DNA from: B2-G16 sp964528085
Lineage (GTDB): Bacteria; Bipolaricaulota; Bipolaricaulia; UBA7950; UBA9294
Assembly (NCBI GenBank): GCA_964528085.1
Contig: CAZGRE010000007.1
Span: forward strand, 1 to 47,784
DNA: 47,784 nucleotides
Direction of reading: 5' to 3'
This document shows, piece by piece, positions 1-8,303 of the stretch (the stretch's first letter is position 1; every line of letters begins with the position of its first letter). The position numbers were made by a program, and so were the translations under genes. Under the pieces are notes generated by a model. That model was given only the letters and a program-made list of their open reading frames with translations. It was not told the DNA's origin and searched no databases.

Positions 1-1
1 A

Positions 2-970
2 GAGATCCTATCGGCACGGGAGCGGATCGCCCCGTACGCACGCAGAACACCGGTGATGACGAGCTCAGGGATAGATGAACTGTTCAACGCATCCATCTTC
101 TTCAAATGCGAGAACTTCCAGAAGACGGGCTCGTTCAAGTTCCGCGGCGCGCTGAACGCCGTCGCCTCCCTCTCCCCTGACGAGCGGGGCCGCGGGGTCG
201 TGACCCACTCCTCCGGGAACCACGGTCAGGCGCTCGCACGCGCGGCGCAGGAGTTTCAAATTCCAGCTTATATCGTCGTTCCGAACGACGCACCGAGGGA
301 GAAGGTCGATGCGATAAGATCCTACGGCGGAGAGGTGATCCCCTGCGAGCCGACCGCGCGCGGACGGGAGGAGACGGCAGCGGAGGTGAGGGAAAGGACC
401 GGGGCGATCCCGATCGATTCCCACGACGACCCGCTCGTGATCGCCGGTCAGGGGACGGCGGCGATCGAACTCCTCGAAGAGACGGGCCCACTCGATGCGA
501 TCCTCGTCCCGGTCGGAGGGGGAGGGCTGATCTCGGGGACGGCGATCGCAGCCGGGGAGATCTCGCCTGAGACCGAGGTGATCGGGTGCGAACCGGCCGG
601 GGCGGATGATGCATACCGCTCACTCCGTGAGGGAAGGAGGATCACGGATTTCACCCCGCAGACGATCGCCGACGGGCTGAGGACACCGCTCGGTCACCTC
701 ACGTTCTCGATCATGAAAGAGAGGATAAGGCGGATCGTCCGCGTGAGCGACGAGGAGATCGTCGCTGCGATGCGCCTCGCCTGGGAGCGGCTGAAGATCG
801 TGATCGAGCCGTCGGGGGGCGTACCGCTCGCAGCGCTGATCGGTGGGGAGCTCCCTGCTGCGGGGAGGCGGATCGGGGTGATCCTGAGCGGGGGGAACAT
901 CAGCGCGGAACGGCTCGCCTGTCTCTTCTCTGTGGGGGACAACCGCCGGGTTAAAGATCGGGCCGGCTGA
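2..970 (+). CDS. Threonine/serine dehydratase, PLP fold type II (5' end cut by window)
   Basis: A PLP-dependent deaminase that turns threonine or serine into a 2-oxo acid and ammonia in the cytoplasm. The reading frame is open to the window edge: before the GTG at 53 and the ATG at 56 it reads EILSARERIAPYARRTPV, which matches the usual N-terminus of this family, so the gene starts upstream and is partial here. The PLP-lysine motif TGSFKFRGA (Lys codon 137-139), the substrate-loop motif SSGNHGQA and the phosphate-binding glycine run VPVGGGGLISG (glycines at 515-526) are all present. There is no C-terminal ACT regulatory domain, as in the short catabolic (TdcB-like) or serine-racemase-like enzymes, so feedback control by isoleucine is unlikely. 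Substrate preference between threonine, serine and racemase activity cannot be read from the sequence. Confidence 0.9.
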   Translation, partial: EILSARERIAPYARRTPVMTSSGIDELFNASIFFKCENFQKTGSFKFRGALNAVASLSPDERGRGVVTHSSGNHGQALARAAQEFQIPAYIVVPNDAPREKVDAIRSYGGEVIPCEPTARGREETAAEVRERTGAIPIDSHDDPLVIAGQGTAAIELLEETGPLDAILVPVGGGGLISGTAIAAGEISPETEVIGCEPAGADDAYRSLREGRRITDFTPQTIADGLRTPLGHLTFSIMKERIRRIVRVSDEEIVAAMRLAWERLKIVIEPSGGVPLAALIGGELPAAGRRIGVILSGGNISAERLACLFSVGDNRRVKDRAG

Positions 971-1046
971 GAGGGGAGCCGGGGACAACCGGCTCGTCTT
1001 CACAGCACCGGTTCATGGTAGGCTCTAATCGGTAAAAGGGGGGAAT

Positions 1047-1424
1047 ATGAACCGGAAAAGGCGTTTTGTGGTCTACGGGCTGATCGTCCTCCTCGCAGGG
1101 GGATCCATCGTCGGGTTCGCTCAGGATGGAGGTGTTCCCACATCGGTGCAGGATGCGGCCGGCTCGGCCCTCGATCAGGCGCTGACCTACATAGACAGCG
1201 TCGCCACCTATCTCGGACAAGGAATGTTGTACATCCTTAACCTGATCACCAACGATCGCGTCTCGGGCGATCTCGAAAAGCCGATCGGATATCTCGCCTT
1301 GATCACGCTCCTCCTCCTCTTGTTCGGGCTCCTCGATTTCGCCCGTCGGGTGATCTGGATCGGGATCATCGTCGGCTGGGTCCTGTTGATCGTACGGGTC
1401 GTCCTCGACGCCCTGAACATCTGA
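1047..1424 (+). CDS. Small membrane protein of unknown function
   Basis: 125 residues, not recognised as a named family. The N-terminus (MNRKRR followed by about 17 hydrophobic residues, then GFAQDG) reads as a signal peptide or first membrane segment. A polar, probably amphipathic middle part follows. Two further hydrophobic stretches lie at about 80-100 and 103-120, separated by a short basic turn (DFARRV), and would form a membrane hairpin. The ATG at 1047 is preceded by an AAGGGGGG ribosome-binding site. It stands alone between the dehydratase and the ABC ATPase, with a likely promoter for the next operon just after its stop. No catalytic residues or cysteines are evident. Confidence 0.7.
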   Translation: MNRKRRFVVYGLIVLLAGGSIVGFAQDGGVPTSVQDAAGSALDQALTYIDSVATYLGQGMLYILNLITNDRVSGDLEKPIGYLALITLLLLLFGLLDFARRVIWIGIIVGWVLLIVRVVLDALNI

Positions 1425-1429
1425 GAGGC

Positions 1430-1458
1430 TTGGCGCTCTCCCTCCGGAACGGTAAGAT
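1430..1458 (+). promoter_or_regulatory. Sigma70-type promoter for the ABC ATPase-rpiA operon
   Basis: TTGGCG at 1430-1435 and TAAGAT at 1453-1458 are separated by 17 bases, each matching four of six consensus bases. The element ends 42 bases before the ATG at 1501, and an AAAGGAGA ribosome-binding site lies between. Assigned by eye only. Confidence 0.45.
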
Positions 1459-1500
1459 TGGCTCCGTAGCTAACCATGCGAGAAAGGAGAGCGGTTCTTA

Positions 1501-2580
1501 ATGGCTGAGGTAACCCTCAATGATGTAACGAAGCGCTTCGGCGATTTCACCGCGGTCAAGGACCTGAACCTGGTGATCGAAGACGGGAAGTTCACCGTCC
1601 TCGTCGGTCCGTCCGGATGCGGAAAGACGACGACCCTGCGGATGGTCGCCGGCCTCGAGGAAGTGACGAAGGGGGAGATCAGAATCGAGGATCGGGTCGT
1701 CAACCGCGTCCCGCCGAAGGACCGCGACATCGCCATGGTCTTCCAGAACTACGCGCTCTACCCGCACATGGACGTCTACAACAACATGGCGTTCGGGCTG
1801 AAGCTCCGGAAGATCCCGAAGAACGAGATAAAGCGGCGGGTGCATGAGGCGGCCGAGCTCCTCGGGATTCAGGACAAGCTGAAGAGCAAGCCGCGCGAGC
1901 TCTCAGGCGGGCAGCGTCAACGGGTCGCCGTCGGCCGGGCGATCGTCCGCAACCCCAAGGTCTTCCTGTTCGATGAACCGCTCTCCAACCTCGACGCCAA
2001 GCTCCGCGTGCAGATGCGGACCGAGCTCGAAGAGCTCCATAAGAAGCTGAAGACGACGACGATCTACGTGACACACGATCAGGTCGAGGCGCTGACCCTG
2101 GGGGATAAGATCGCGATCATGCGCGACGGGGTGATCCAGCAGTACGCCCCACCGCAGGAGACCTACGATCACCCTGCCAATCAGTTCGTCGCCGGATTCA
2201 TCGGAAGCCCGGCGATGAACTTCCTCCCGGCGCGCACCTCGACGATAGACGGAAGGATCATCCTCGAAGGGGAGGGGTTCCGGATCACCCTCCCGCCGGA
2301 GAGGTCGATCGAGGGAATCCCGGATCAGGTGATCATCGGCGTCCGGCCGGAGGACCTTCACGGGCCGGCGGCCGATCCGGAGGACGCCCTCACCCTGACC
2401 GTCACCGTTAAGGAACAGCTTGGGAACAGGCTCCTGATATACGGCTACATCAAGGATACCCAGATCGTAGCGAGCCTCGATCCGCACGTGAAGGTCGACG
2501 TCGACGCCACGATCCATCTCAAGGTCGACCTCTCCACGCTCCACGTCTTCCACCCGGATACGGAAGAGACCCTCCTATAA
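1501..2580 (+). CDS. Carbohydrate ABC transporter ATP-binding protein (MalK/MsmK/UgpC/AglK family)
   Basis: Cytoplasmic ATPase subunit that powers sugar uptake. All ABC motifs are intact: Walker A GPSGCGKTT at 36-44, Q-loop in VFQNYALYPHM, signature LSGGQRQRVAVGRA from 134, Walker B VFLFDEP at 154-160, and the switch histidine His192 in VTHDQ. The part after about residue 235 is the MalK-type TOBE/OB regulatory region (INFLPAR-like start, then VIIGVRPEDL), which places it in the carbohydrate subgroup that often serves several importers. The 359-residue length is typical. No permease gene adjoins it. The AglE/F/G-like transporter at 6087-9160 lacks its own ATPase gene, so this is the obvious partner, although that pairing is an inference. 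One base separates its stop from rpiA. Confidence 0.95.
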   Translation: MAEVTLNDVTKRFGDFTAVKDLNLVIEDGKFTVLVGPSGCGKTTTLRMVAGLEEVTKGEIRIEDRVVNRVPPKDRDIAMVFQNYALYPHMDVYNNMAFGLKLRKIPKNEIKRRVHEAAELLGIQDKLKSKPRELSGGQRQRVAVGRAIVRNPKVFLFDEPLSNLDAKLRVQMRTELEELHKKLKTTTIYVTHDQVEALTLGDKIAIMRDGVIQQYAPPQETYDHPANQFVAGFIGSPAMNFLPARTSTIDGRIILEGEGFRITLPPERSIEGIPDQVIIGVRPEDLHGPAADPEDALTLTVTVKEQLGNRLLIYGYIKDTQIVASLDPHVKVDVDATIHLKVDLSTLHVFHPDTEETLL

Positions 2581-2581
2581 G

Positions 2582-3292
2582 ATGAACGGGGAAGAGCGGC
2601 CGGTCTCAGCCGACAGATCGGAGCTGAAGCGGATGGCGGCCGAATGGGCGGCGGATCGCTTCGTCAAGGACGGGATGGTCATCGGACTCGGGCACGGCTC
2701 TACCGCTGCGTTCGCTGTAGAGCGAATCGCGGAGAGGCTGGAGGAGGGGACCCTTAAATCGATCCTCGCCGTCCCCTGCTCGAGCGAGGTGGAACGGATG
2801 GCCGAGCGCCTCGGGATTCCACTTACGACGCTCGATATCCATCCGAGGATCGATCTGACGATCGACGGTGCCGATGAGGTCGATCCCGACCTCAACCTGA
2901 TCAAGGGAGGAGGGGGAGCCCTTCTTAGGGAGAAGGTCGTCGCCTCGGCGAGCGAACGGGAGGTGATCGTCGTCGATTATACGAAGCTCTCCCCTAACCT
3001 TGGAACGAGATTCCCCCTCCCGGTCGAGGTGATCCCATTCGCCGTCACCCTTGAGCGGAGATACCTCGAATCGCTCGGAGCGGCCGTGGAGCTGCGCGGG
3101 GGGGACGAGCCGTTCATCACCGATCAGGGGAACGTCATCCTCGATGCCAGATTCGGACCGATCGAGGACCCGGCCGAGCTCTCCCGCCTCCTCGATTCCC
3201 GCCCTGGGATCGTCTGTCATGGCCTGTTCCTCGACTTCGCCACCGACCTCGTCGTCGCCGATGAGGGAGGGGTCCATCATCACCAGCGGTGA
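2582..3292 (+). CDS. rpiA: Ribose-5-phosphate isomerase A
   Basis: Interconverts ribose 5-phosphate and ribulose 5-phosphate in the non-oxidative pentose phosphate pathway. The phosphate-binding loop GLGHGSTAAFAV (canonical GLGTGSTA), the catalytic stretch DGADEVDPDLNLIKGGGGAL with the acid Asp residues, and the LREKVVA helix are present. The length of 236 residues is normal for RpiA. The ATG lies one base after the ATPase stop, so the two are almost certainly co-transcribed and translationally coupled; both serve sugar metabolism. The extreme C-terminus (GGVHHHQR) is histidine-rich, which is natural sequence here and probably without function. Confidence 0.95.
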   Translation: MNGEERPVSADRSELKRMAAEWAADRFVKDGMVIGLGHGSTAAFAVERIAERLEEGTLKSILAVPCSSEVERMAERLGIPLTTLDIHPRIDLTIDGADEVDPDLNLIKGGGGALLREKVVASASEREVIVVDYTKLSPNLGTRFPLPVEVIPFAVTLERRYLESLGAAVELRGGDEPFITDQGNVILDARFGPIEDPAELSRLLDSRPGIVCHGLFLDFATDLVVADEGGVHHHQR

Positions 3293-3372
3293 AGGCATAC
3301 CCCTAACCTAGTGGCGATCACAGGAACAGGGCGCACGCACGATCGAGGCGCTCCTCAACGCCGCGGACAGCC

Positions 3373-4599
3373 TCAGGGGGCGCCGAGTCGAGCGCCGTCA
3401 CGCCCAATGAGCCCGGCGCATCCCCGGAGCCTTGCAAAGGCGGCCGGGACAGCGCACGTCCAGAGCTGAGCATCACACCCGCCTGCGCATAGCCTCCTTC
3501 CATCGAAGACGACGATCTCCGGGAACCCGAGCCGCTCGAGCGCGCTCAGTATCCGGGCGGATTTCCGGAAGAGATCTTCCCGGCCGAACCGCCTCGCCCC
3601 CTCAGCGATGAGGGCCTGCTCGTACGGCCAGATGGCTCCAAAGTGGTAGGCATCGGGGGCGTAGTCGACCTGATTCGGGGCATAGCTGCGATAGCCGTAT
3701 TCCGTTTCGAGCCACACAGCCGCCGATTCGATCGCAGCGAGACGATCGAGGGGGATGTCTCCGGGTTCCAAGTACGCCAACATGTGAAGGGGATCGGACG
3801 AGACCCCGGCGACAGGCTTCTTCCTGTCAAGAGCGATCAAAGGATAATCGAGCTTTCTATCCCACAGGCGGGACCAGATCGACCCGGCGAGCTTGCCGGC
3901 TAATCCCTCAAGCTCCTCAGGTCTCCATTTGAGATCCAGCGAGGTTGTAAGCCGGGCGAGGGACCGGAGCGCTGCCACGGTCTGCGCTTGGACGAGGGTG
4001 TACGCTACCGGGTAATCGGGCTCGCATCCGCCTGGTATATGCGAATCCTTCCAATACGTGACCATAGCGAAATAACGGCTGGCCCCACAGTTCGACGGGT
4101 CCTCAAGGAAAAGGCCGTCTCGGATGTGCGACAGAACGTAGTCCCCGGCCGACTCGATCTCGTTCCGCCGCTCCCGAAGGGCGGACCCTCCGACTTCCGG
4201 TCGCAGTCGATCGAGAACATCCGCAGCAATGAGGAGGAGTTGACTCGTCTCAGCCGCGTTATAGTGCGATAGGAGGCCGTTGCGTTCGACACGGTTCCAT
4301 TCATGGAGTACCCGACCGGGCTCCTCACCTGTCACCGGATCACGATCTTCTCCGATGGTATGCGTGCAGAATCTGATCGTCTCCTCAAGGAGCGTCGGTT
4401 CCCGCAGCATGAGAGCCGTTGTCAGCAGGTCACGGGGAAACAGGCCAAAGTGTACGACATCATCTTTGACTCCGGCGTTGAACAGCTCAAACCGCTCACC
4501 CCCATCGAGGTGGACCGTCCGTAGTCCCTCCAGCGCTCGCTCCGCCGGCCCCTTCAACGCCTCAATCTTTTGAATTATAGAGGACATAAAAGTAAGCAA
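3373..4599 (-). CDS. Six-hairpin (alpha/alpha-toroid) glycosidase, debranching-enzyme-like
   Basis: 408 residues resembling the catalytic toroid of amylo-alpha-1,6-glucosidase, GH15 and GH63-type enzymes: an early FGLFPRDLL segment (the W/F-x-RD site of such enzymes), then HEWNRVERNGLLSHYNAAET, later QVDYAPDAYHFGAIWPYEQAL and a C-terminal GGCDAQLWTCAVPAAF helix. No signal peptide is visible, so it is probably cytoplasmic. It is divergent from the ROK regulator and next to an alpha-glucoside importer, which suggests that it hydrolyses an imported oligosaccharide or glucoside. The first ATG (4599) and a second one four codons later are both possible starts. The exact GH family and the catalytic acids cannot be fixed from sequence alone. 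Confidence 0.7.
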   Translation of the reverse strand: MLTFMSSIIQKIEALKGPAERALEGLRTVHLDGGERFELFNAGVKDDVVHFGLFPRDLLTTALMLREPTLLEETIRFCTHTIGEDRDPVTGEEPGRVLHEWNRVERNGLLSHYNAAETSQLLLIAADVLDRLRPEVGGSALRERRNEIESAGDYVLSHIRDGLFLEDPSNCGASRYFAMVTYWKDSHIPGGCEPDYPVAYTLVQAQTVAALRSLARLTTSLDLKWRPEELEGLAGKLAGSIWSRLWDRKLDYPLIALDRKKPVAGVSSDPLHMLAYLEPGDIPLDRLAAIESAAVWLETEYGYRSYAPNQVDYAPDAYHFGAIWPYEQALIAEGARRFGREDLFRKSARILSALERLGFPEIVVFDGRRLCAGGCDAQLWTCAVPAAFARLRGCAGLIGRDGARLGAP

Positions 4600-4625
4600 T
4601 ATAAAGCTCTTATCCGTTCCTCTAT

Positions 4626-4631
4626 ATTATA
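4626..4631 (-). promoter_or_regulatory. -10 box for the divergent glycosidase gene
   Basis: A perfect TATAAT reads on the minus strand at 4631-4626, 26 bases before the start at 4599. No good -35 box is seen at 16-18 bases, so expression may need an activator. The whole 4600-4882 divergent spacer is visibly A+T-richer than the genes beside it. Confidence 0.4.
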
Positions 4632-4789
4632 GGAATCGAAAAATCGCTGAATCACCCTGCACTAAGGCACTCCTCTTCTCAAACCCCATTCGCATCCAGC
4701 GAGTTTACAGGCTCACCTGAGATACGCGCAACTCTAAAAGACGCACTGATCCCCTTACCTTAAACCCGATCCTTTCAGTGCCCGCCCTC

Positions 4790-4818
4790 TTGACAAGAAA
4801 GGGGAAAGACGCTAAACT
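4790..4818 (+). promoter_or_regulatory. Sigma70-type promoter for the ROK regulator / agl operon
   Basis: A perfect TTGACA at 4790-4795 and TAAACT (four of six) at 4813-4818 are spaced by exactly 17 bases, 64 bases before the GTG start at 4883. It is the best -35 box in the left half of the window. Confidence 0.6.
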
Positions 4819-4829
4819 TTTTAAAGGCA

Positions 4830-4852
4830 TTTTGTAAAAGGTTGTTTCAAAA
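4830..4852 (+). promoter_or_regulatory. Candidate operator of the ROK regulator
   Basis: TTTTG at 4830-4834 and CAAAA at 4848-4852 form a 23-base interrupted inverted repeat lying over the expected transcription start of the promoter at 4790-4818. NagC/Mlc-type ROK repressors bind A/T-rich inverted repeats of similar length. The arms are only five bases each, so this is tentative. Confidence 0.3.
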
Positions 4853-4882
4853 GCCTGCCGGACATACGCAAAAAGAGGCTTA

Positions 4883-6019
4883 GTGTCCCAGAGAGCTGAT
4901 GACCGTCTGGAGCTGAAAGAAGCAAATCTCCTCCGGGTACTCTTTGCTTTAAAGGATGCTTCCCCCTTATCGAAGAGCAATCTCTGCTCCCGCCTAAAAC
5001 TCAGTCGCCCTACAGTAGACAGGGCGATCGCTCAGCTAGCGGAGCACTCCCTTGTGAAGCGCGATGGCCATGGCCCTTCGGCTGGTGGTCGACGCGCTAT
5101 CCTCTACAAGTTCAATGAACGGGCACGTTACGCCGTTGGCTGCGACCTCGAGCTGCCACAACTCAACCTCATCTTATCTGACCTGTACGGAAACCCGATC
5201 GTTTCAAAGGGGGGGACTGTACCGGCTGACCGCGTCGCCGATCCCAGGAAAACGCTCGAATACGTCAGCGAAAGCATAAGAAGTCTGGTCGCTGAGGAAG
5301 GGGTCCCCTTTACGCAGATACTGGGGCTCGGACTCGGCATCCCTGCGTTCTTGAAGGGCGATACGATAACCATCTCCGGGCGCAATCTACCGCGGTGGGT
5401 CCGCGTTCCAGTAAGGGCGACCTTGGAGCAATTGTTGGGTATTCCTGTATTTGTCGACAATGATATTAAATTTATGGCTTTAGCCGAGAGTCAAACGATG
5501 GGATATGACGATAAGGTTATGGCCTACGTAGCCCTGAGGAAGGGACTGAAAAGCGACATCAGAATGGGGGGTTGTATCCTCCTTAATGGGAAGATCTTCT
5601 CCGGTGGAAGTGGTAACGCCGCTTCCCTTCAGCACGCTTACGTCGAGGCGGAGAGGTTGGAGGGACTCCTCGAATGGGGGTCCGGGACGGTGCGCGTCTC
5701 CAAGAGGCTGCCCCCCCTGGTGGCCGATTCGCTCATTCAGCCCATCCTGCACATGGTGATGCTCTGCGATCCGAATCGGCTCGTGATCAATGCAGCGATC
5801 CTGGAACGGGCCGAGAAGAAGTTCGTCGAGGAGATCGCGACAAGGCTTGAGGCCAAACTGGAGAGCGAGTTCGACTGGGAGATCGAGGTGAGTATGGCGC
5901 AAGAGCGACGCTTCGGCTGCGCAAAAGGCGGTGCCCTGTTCGTCCTGCAGAAGGCCTTCAGTCAACCGACCATACTGTTGGAGAAGGCGATTCCCTCTCC
6001 ATCTGAGACAAGGGGGTGA
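4883..6019 (+). CDS. ROK-family transcriptional regulator (NagC/XylR/Mlc-like)
   Basis: 378 residues with an N-terminal winged helix-turn-helix (about 12-75: LLRVLFALKDASPLSKSNL then LKLSRPTVDRAIAQL) and a ROK sugar-kinase-like domain from about 90 (YAVGCDLELPQL, GLGLGIPAF, PVFVDNDIKFMALAE). Two things differ from ordinary ROK repressors. The phosphate motif usually read as DxGGTxxxxALxD is degenerate, and the region that normally holds the zinc motif GHxxxxxxxxxxCxCGxxGCxE reads GNAASLQHAYVEAERLEG, with no cysteines. It probably senses a sugar without phosphorylating it. The GTG start follows an AGAGG site. It opens the agl transport operon and is divergent from the glycosidase, so it likely controls both. 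Confidence 0.85.
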   Translation: MSQRADDRLELKEANLLRVLFALKDASPLSKSNLCSRLKLSRPTVDRAIAQLAEHSLVKRDGHGPSAGGRRAILYKFNERARYAVGCDLELPQLNLILSDLYGNPIVSKGGTVPADRVADPRKTLEYVSESIRSLVAEEGVPFTQILGLGLGIPAFLKGDTITISGRNLPRWVRVPVRATLEQLLGIPVFVDNDIKFMALAESQTMGYDDKVMAYVALRKGLKSDIRMGGCILLNGKIFSGGSGNAASLQHAYVEAERLEGLLEWGSGTVRVSKRLPPLVADSLIQPILHMVMLCDPNRLVINAAILERAEKKFVEEIATRLEAKLESEFDWEIEVSMAQERRFGCAKGGALFVLQKAFSQPTILLEKAIPSPSETRG

Positions 6020-6086
6020 TAGGGAGAAGCAATTAAGTTCCGTCAAGACCTAACTCGAGGGACCAAAAGAGACAAGGAGGGAGAGG

Positions 6087-7352
6087 ATGTTGAAGAGAGC
6101 GTTCACTGTGCTACTGGTAGTGTCGCTAATAGGTGTTATTGGAGTATTGGGCGTCGCCCAGAAAAAGGTGACGATCGCCGTCCTCTGGAGTGGAAACGAG
6201 CTGGCAGCGTTCAAGCAGACGATCGCGCCGTTCGAGCAGAGCACCGGAATCGACGTAATCATCGACGAAGTGGGGCGAGACCTTCCGACTGTCCTGCCTA
6301 TTCGAGTAGCCTCTGGTAATCCCCCAGATCTGGCCGCGCTCCCCAATCCCGGTCAGATGAAGGAATTCGCTGAGGAAGGGGCCCTTGTGCCGTTGGATGA
6401 CCTCGCGAACCTTGCCGATCATCCGGCAGCGTTCGTGGATCTCGGGACAGTAGGGGGGCATGTATACGGGGTCTTCTTGGCTGCTGACCTCAAGAGCTTG
6501 GTCTGGTACAACCCTAGGGCATTCGCAGCCAAGGGGTATGAGGTGCCGACGAGCTGGCCGGAACTGATCGCGCTCAGCAACCAGATCGTAGCCGATGGCG
6601 GCACGCCGTGGGCGATCGGTATGGAATCCGGTGCGGCGAGCGGTTGGCCTGGAACGGACTGGATCGAGGACATCATGCTCCGAACCGCCGGTCCGGACCT
6701 ATACGACAAGTGGGTGAATCACGAGATCCCATGGACCCATCCAGCGGTGAAGAAGGCATGGGAGTACTTCGGGCAGATCGTCAACGCACCCGGATACGTC
6801 TATGGCGGAGCTGTGGGCGCCCTCACCACCTTCTTCGGTGACTCCCCGTCAATCCTGTTCGACACGCCGCCCGGTGCTTACATGCATCGCCAAGCGACGT
6901 TCATTCAGAGCTTCATCCTCAGCTCGCATCCGGATCTTGTCGCAGGGGAAGACTATAACGTCTTCGTCTTCCCGCCTATCTCTCCGGTCTTCGGCACCCC
7001 CCTTCTGGGAGCCGGGGATTTGATCGGTGTGTTCAACGACACGCCCGAGGCGAAGGCACTCGCGAACTACCTCGCTTCCGCAGAGGCGCAGGCAATCTGG
7101 TGCGGAACCCTCGGGAAGCTGGCGATCAACAAGAAGGTCGATCCTTCAATCTATCCGGATCCGATCACGGCAGAAGCGGCAAGCATGCTTTCCACAGCAG
7201 AGACCTTCCGCTTCGATGCCTCGGACCTCATGCCGGCAGCCGTCGGCGCTGGGACCTTCTGGACGGGCGTCCTCGACTATATCAGCGGCATACCGCTCGA
7301 TACTGTCCTGGAAGCGATTGAAGCCAGCGCTGTTGAGGCGTATGGCAAGTAG
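6087..7352 (+). CDS. aglE: Alpha-glucoside ABC transporter substrate-binding protein (AglE-like)
   Basis: Periplasmic sugar receptor, 421 residues, with a signal peptide (MLKRAFTVLLVVSLIGVIGV, then LGVAQKK). There is no lipobox cysteine, so it should be soluble in the periplasm. The family-1 solute-binding fold is clear (APFEQSTGIDVIIDEVGRDL, ASGNPPDLAALPNPGQM, VWYNPRAFAAKGYEVPTSW), and the stretch GGTPWAIGMESGAASGWPGT is close to AglE, the receptor for trehalose, maltose and sucrose in Sinorhizobium. The ATG has a strong AAGGAGGGAG ribosome-binding site. A perfect hairpin follows the stop and should keep receptor transcripts more abundant than those of the permeases. The exact ligand is inferred from the trehalose-type enzymes downstream. 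Confidence 0.88.
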   Translation: MLKRAFTVLLVVSLIGVIGVLGVAQKKVTIAVLWSGNELAAFKQTIAPFEQSTGIDVIIDEVGRDLPTVLPIRVASGNPPDLAALPNPGQMKEFAEEGALVPLDDLANLADHPAAFVDLGTVGGHVYGVFLAADLKSLVWYNPRAFAAKGYEVPTSWPELIALSNQIVADGGTPWAIGMESGAASGWPGTDWIEDIMLRTAGPDLYDKWVNHEIPWTHPAVKKAWEYFGQIVNAPGYVYGGAVGALTTFFGDSPSILFDTPPGAYMHRQATFIQSFILSSHPDLVAGEDYNVFVFPPISPVFGTPLLGAGDLIGVFNDTPEAKALANYLASAEAQAIWCGTLGKLAINKKVDPSIYPDPITAEAASMLSTAETFRFDASDLMPAAVGAGTFWTGVLDYISGIPLDTVLEAIEASAVEAYGK

Positions 7353-7372
7353 TCACCGATTCGGTGAGGTAA

Positions 7373-7412
7373 GCCTGAGGTCGTCGTTCCGACGACCTCA
7401 GGCTCCTTTTCT
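7373..7412 (+). terminator. Intercistronic hairpin / partial terminator after the receptor gene
   Basis: GCCTGAGGTCGTCG (7373-7386), loop TTC, and its exact complement CGACGACCTCAGGC (7390-7403) give a 14-base-pair stem followed by TCCTTTTCT. It sits 20 bases after the aglE stop and just before aglF, where partial termination or an mRNA-stabilising hairpin sets the receptor:permease ratio. A smaller hairpin, TCACCG-ATT-CGGTGA, lies at 7353-7367. Confidence 0.8.
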
Positions 7413-7433
7413 ACACCTGCCTGAAAGCCGGGG

Positions 7434-8303
7434 ATGAAAACAAAACGGTGGGTCCCATGGATTTATGTGGCGCCCGCTCTGCTATTCCTTGCCTTCTTCC
7501 TAATCTATCCATCAATAGATACTTTCCGTCTCTCATTCTTTGACAAACGGGGAGAGATATTCGTTGGGTTTCACAACTATATATACTCATTCACCAACAG
7601 CACGATGTTGACAGCGTTCCGTAACAACGCGCTGTGGGTCGTCGTGTTCACGCTGTGCACCGTCTCCTTCGGCCTGATCCTTGCCGTGCTACTCGATCGT
7701 GTCCGCTATGAACGAATCATTAAATCGATTATATTTATCCCTATGGCGATATCTATGGTGGGGGCAGGAACCATATGGAAATTCGTCTATGCGTTCCGCC
7801 CCGCCGGCGTCTCACAGATCGGCCTTTTGAACGCGCTGGTCGTCGCCTTCGGAGGGCAGCCGATAGGCTGGCTGATCGACCGCCCCTGGGTCAATAACTT
7901 CTGCCTGATCGTCGTCGGAATCTGGATGTGGACGGGATTCTGCATGGTCATCCTATCGGCAGCATACAAGAACATCCCGAAGGAATTGCTGGAAGCAGCC
8001 CGAATCGATGGAGCGAGCGAGTGGCAGGCATTCTGGCGGGTCACCCTACCGCTGTTGAAGTCGACGATAGCGGTGGTGACGACGACGATGATCGTCTTCG
8101 TTATTAAGATCTTCGATATCGTCTACGTAATGACCAATGGGAACTTCTCGACGGAAGTCCTCGCCAACCGGATGTACAAGGAACAATTCTCTTTCAGGAA
8201 TTACGGGCTGGCAAGCGCAATCGCTGTCATCCTCCTACTCCTTGTCATCCCAATGATGTTCGCCAACTTGCGACGGTTTAAGCAACAGGAGTTGATGCGA
8301 TGA
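7434..8303 (+). CDS. aglF: Alpha-glucoside ABC transporter permease (AglF/MalF-like)
   Basis: Inner-membrane subunit, 289 residues, with about six membrane segments. The first is at about 9-30 (VPWIYVAPALLFLAFFLIYP), and the last is before the basic C-terminus NLRRFKQQELMR. The EAA loop that docks on the ATPase is EAARIDGASEWQAFWRVTLP from residue 187. The N-terminal IYPSIDTFRLSFFDKRGEIF and FRNNALWVV segments match AglF-type permeases. The stop overlaps the next start by ATGA (8300-8303), so the two permeases are translationally coupled and likely form a heterodimer. No ATPase gene follows; the one at 1501 is the likely partner. Confidence 0.9.
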   Translation: MKTKRWVPWIYVAPALLFLAFFLIYPSIDTFRLSFFDKRGEIFVGFHNYIYSFTNSTMLTAFRNNALWVVVFTLCTVSFGLILAVLLDRVRYERIIKSIIFIPMAISMVGAGTIWKFVYAFRPAGVSQIGLLNALVVAFGGQPIGWLIDRPWVNNFCLIVVGIWMWTGFCMVILSAAYKNIPKELLEAARIDGASEWQAFWRVTLPLLKSTIAVVTTTMIVFVIKIFDIVYVMTNGNFSTEVLANRMYKEQFSFRNYGLASAIAVILLLLVIPMMFANLRRFKQQELMR

